5,157 bases of DNA from Nostoc sp. CHAB 5834 (GTDB taxonomy: Bacteria > Cyanobacteriota > Cyanobacteriia > Cyanobacteriales > Nostocaceae), in assembly GCA_020829485.1 (NCBI GenBank), contig JAIVFU010000295.1, positions 1-5,157 on the forward strand, in the 5' to 3' direction. Position numbers and translations under genes: made by a program. Below the pieces are notes generated by a model that did no database searches, was not told where the DNA came from, and worked only from the letters and a program-made list of their open reading frames with translations. Shown here in pieces: positions 4,488-5,157 of the stretch. How positions within the stretch are numbered: the stretch's first letter is position 1; every line of letters begins with the position of its first letter.

Positions 4488-5157
4488 TTATTGGTTGACC
4501 AGCGCCTCAAATCCGCTCTCACTGAGCACAGGTACCCCAAGCTCAGAGGCTTTGTCGAGCTTAGAACCCGCTTCGGCTCCGGCCAGGACATAACTGGTTT
4601 TCTTGGACACTGAGCTGGAGACCTTACCCCCATTGCTTTCAATGGTGTCTTTGTAGTGGTCCCGCGGCTTGGAAAGCGTCCCCGTGATAACAAAGACTTT
4701 GCCTACAAAGTTGGCTGTGCCGCCAGCGGATAGAACCTCCTTTGGCTGCACGAGGGCGGCCAACTCCGATACCTCGGTAGCGTTGGGTTCTTGGGTGAAG
4801 TACTGGGTCAGGCTACTAGCCGTGATGGGTCCTACAGAGCCCACGGTGAGGAAGCCTTCATGCGGTTGAGATTTCACGGCCTCCCACGACTTGAACCGGT
4901 TGGCCAAGTCTTTTGCGGTCGACTCTCCAACGCCTGGAATTCCCAGTGCGTAGATGAACCGGTTCAATGCAGGCTGCTTGCTGGCTTCAATTGCCTGCAA
5001 AAGCTTTTCAGCGGATTTGAGCCCCATACCTTCCAGCTGGGAGACTTCCGCAACCTTGAGGCTGTAGAGGTCCTTGGGGGTGCGAACCAGATTGGCATCA
5101 AGGAGCTTTTGGCTCACCCCTTCGCCCAGCCCTTCGATGTTGAGCCCCAGCTTGGAT
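4488..5157 (-). CDS. ligA: NAD-dependent DNA ligase, C-terminal part
   Basis: The frame is open to the right edge and 222 C-terminal residues are visible; the adenylation and OB domains, including the active-site lysine, lie outside. The visible part starts with LGLNIEGLGEG, the usual entry to the helix-hairpin-helix (HhH) domain. HhH repeats follow at about 35-113 (LEGMGLKSAEKLLQAI; ALGIPGVGESTAKDLA; VGSVGPITASSL). A BRCT domain ends the protein at about 150-222, with FVGKVFVITGTLS, the ESNGGKVSSSVSKKTSYVLAG block, GSKLDKASELGVPVL and a final helix. LigA seals nicks in double-stranded DNA using NAD+, joining Okazaki fragments and finishing repair. The C-terminal boundary is normal, so there is no sign of truncation at this end. 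The neighbours are not the usual chromosomal ones, so this is likely an element-borne copy. GTG 5117 is not the start: coding continues upstream without break. Confidence 0.93.
   Translation of the reverse strand, partial: SKLGLNIEGLGEGVSQKLLDANLVRTPKDLYSLKVAEVSQLEGMGLKSAEKLLQAIEASKQPALNRFIYALGIPGVGESTAKDLANRFKSWEAVKSQPHEGFLTVGSVGPITASSLTQYFTQEPNATEVSELAALVQPKEVLSAGGTANFVGKVFVITGTLSKPRDHYKDTIESNGGKVSSSVSKKTSYVLAGAEAGSKLDKASELGVPVLSESGFEALVNQ

Noticed and set aside
1..5157. tRNA, rRNA, CRISPR array or insertion sequence
   Set aside because: No tRNA T-loop pattern, no regularly spaced repeats, and no transposase-like frame or terminal inverted repeats flanking a gene were seen on either strand.

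Overview
The window looks like part of an accessory replicon (large plasmid, integrative element or large phage) of a Gram-negative, probably proteobacterial, host. The support is a small set of DNA-metabolism genes that normally sit at separate chromosomal loci but here lie side by side among unrecognised genes: a Toprim primase with an N-terminal zinc ribbon, a YbaB/EbfC-type nucleoid-associated protein, the C-terminal part of an NAD-dependent DNA ligase, and a GIY-YIG (T5orf172/MUG113-like) protein. No phage structural gene, transposase, integrase, tRNA, rRNA or CRISPR array is visible, so the type of replicon and the exact taxon cannot be settled from this window.

Layout, left to right. 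Positions 1-577 (minus strand): start of an unidentified gene running off the left edge, preceded and probably translationally coupled by a GIY-YIG nuclease-like gene. Positions 578-646: a divergent intergenic region rich in inverted repeats and CTAG motifs. Positions 647-1285 (plus strand): a 138-residue two-helix membrane protein and a 59-residue strongly basic small protein. A perfect hairpin at 1301-1335 lies between this plus-strand pair and the convergent ybaB-like gene (1364-1687, minus) and probably terminates both. From there to the right edge everything is on the minus strand: the primase (1865-3061), an unrecognised 349-residue protein (3277-4326), and ligA (4488 to beyond the right edge).

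Minus-strand transcription seems split into separate units. Terminator-like hairpins follow ligA (4453-4484), lie between the 349-residue gene and the primase (3077-3110), and follow the primase (1821-1847). The 349-residue gene has its own upstream region with a 17-bp palindrome and a long inverted repeat. The hairpin before the primase is unusual because its U-tract almost touches the primase Shine-Dalgarno sequence, which suggests attenuation or regulated readthrough.

Functionally, primase and ligase would supply lagging-strand priming and nick sealing for the element's own replication, and YbaB would coat or organise its DNA. The GIY-YIG protein, the membrane protein, the small basic protein and the 349-residue protein cannot be given firm roles. 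No wholly new system is demonstrated. The most interesting signals are the primase leader, the two repeat-rich promoter regions, and the unknown gene lodged between ligase and primase.
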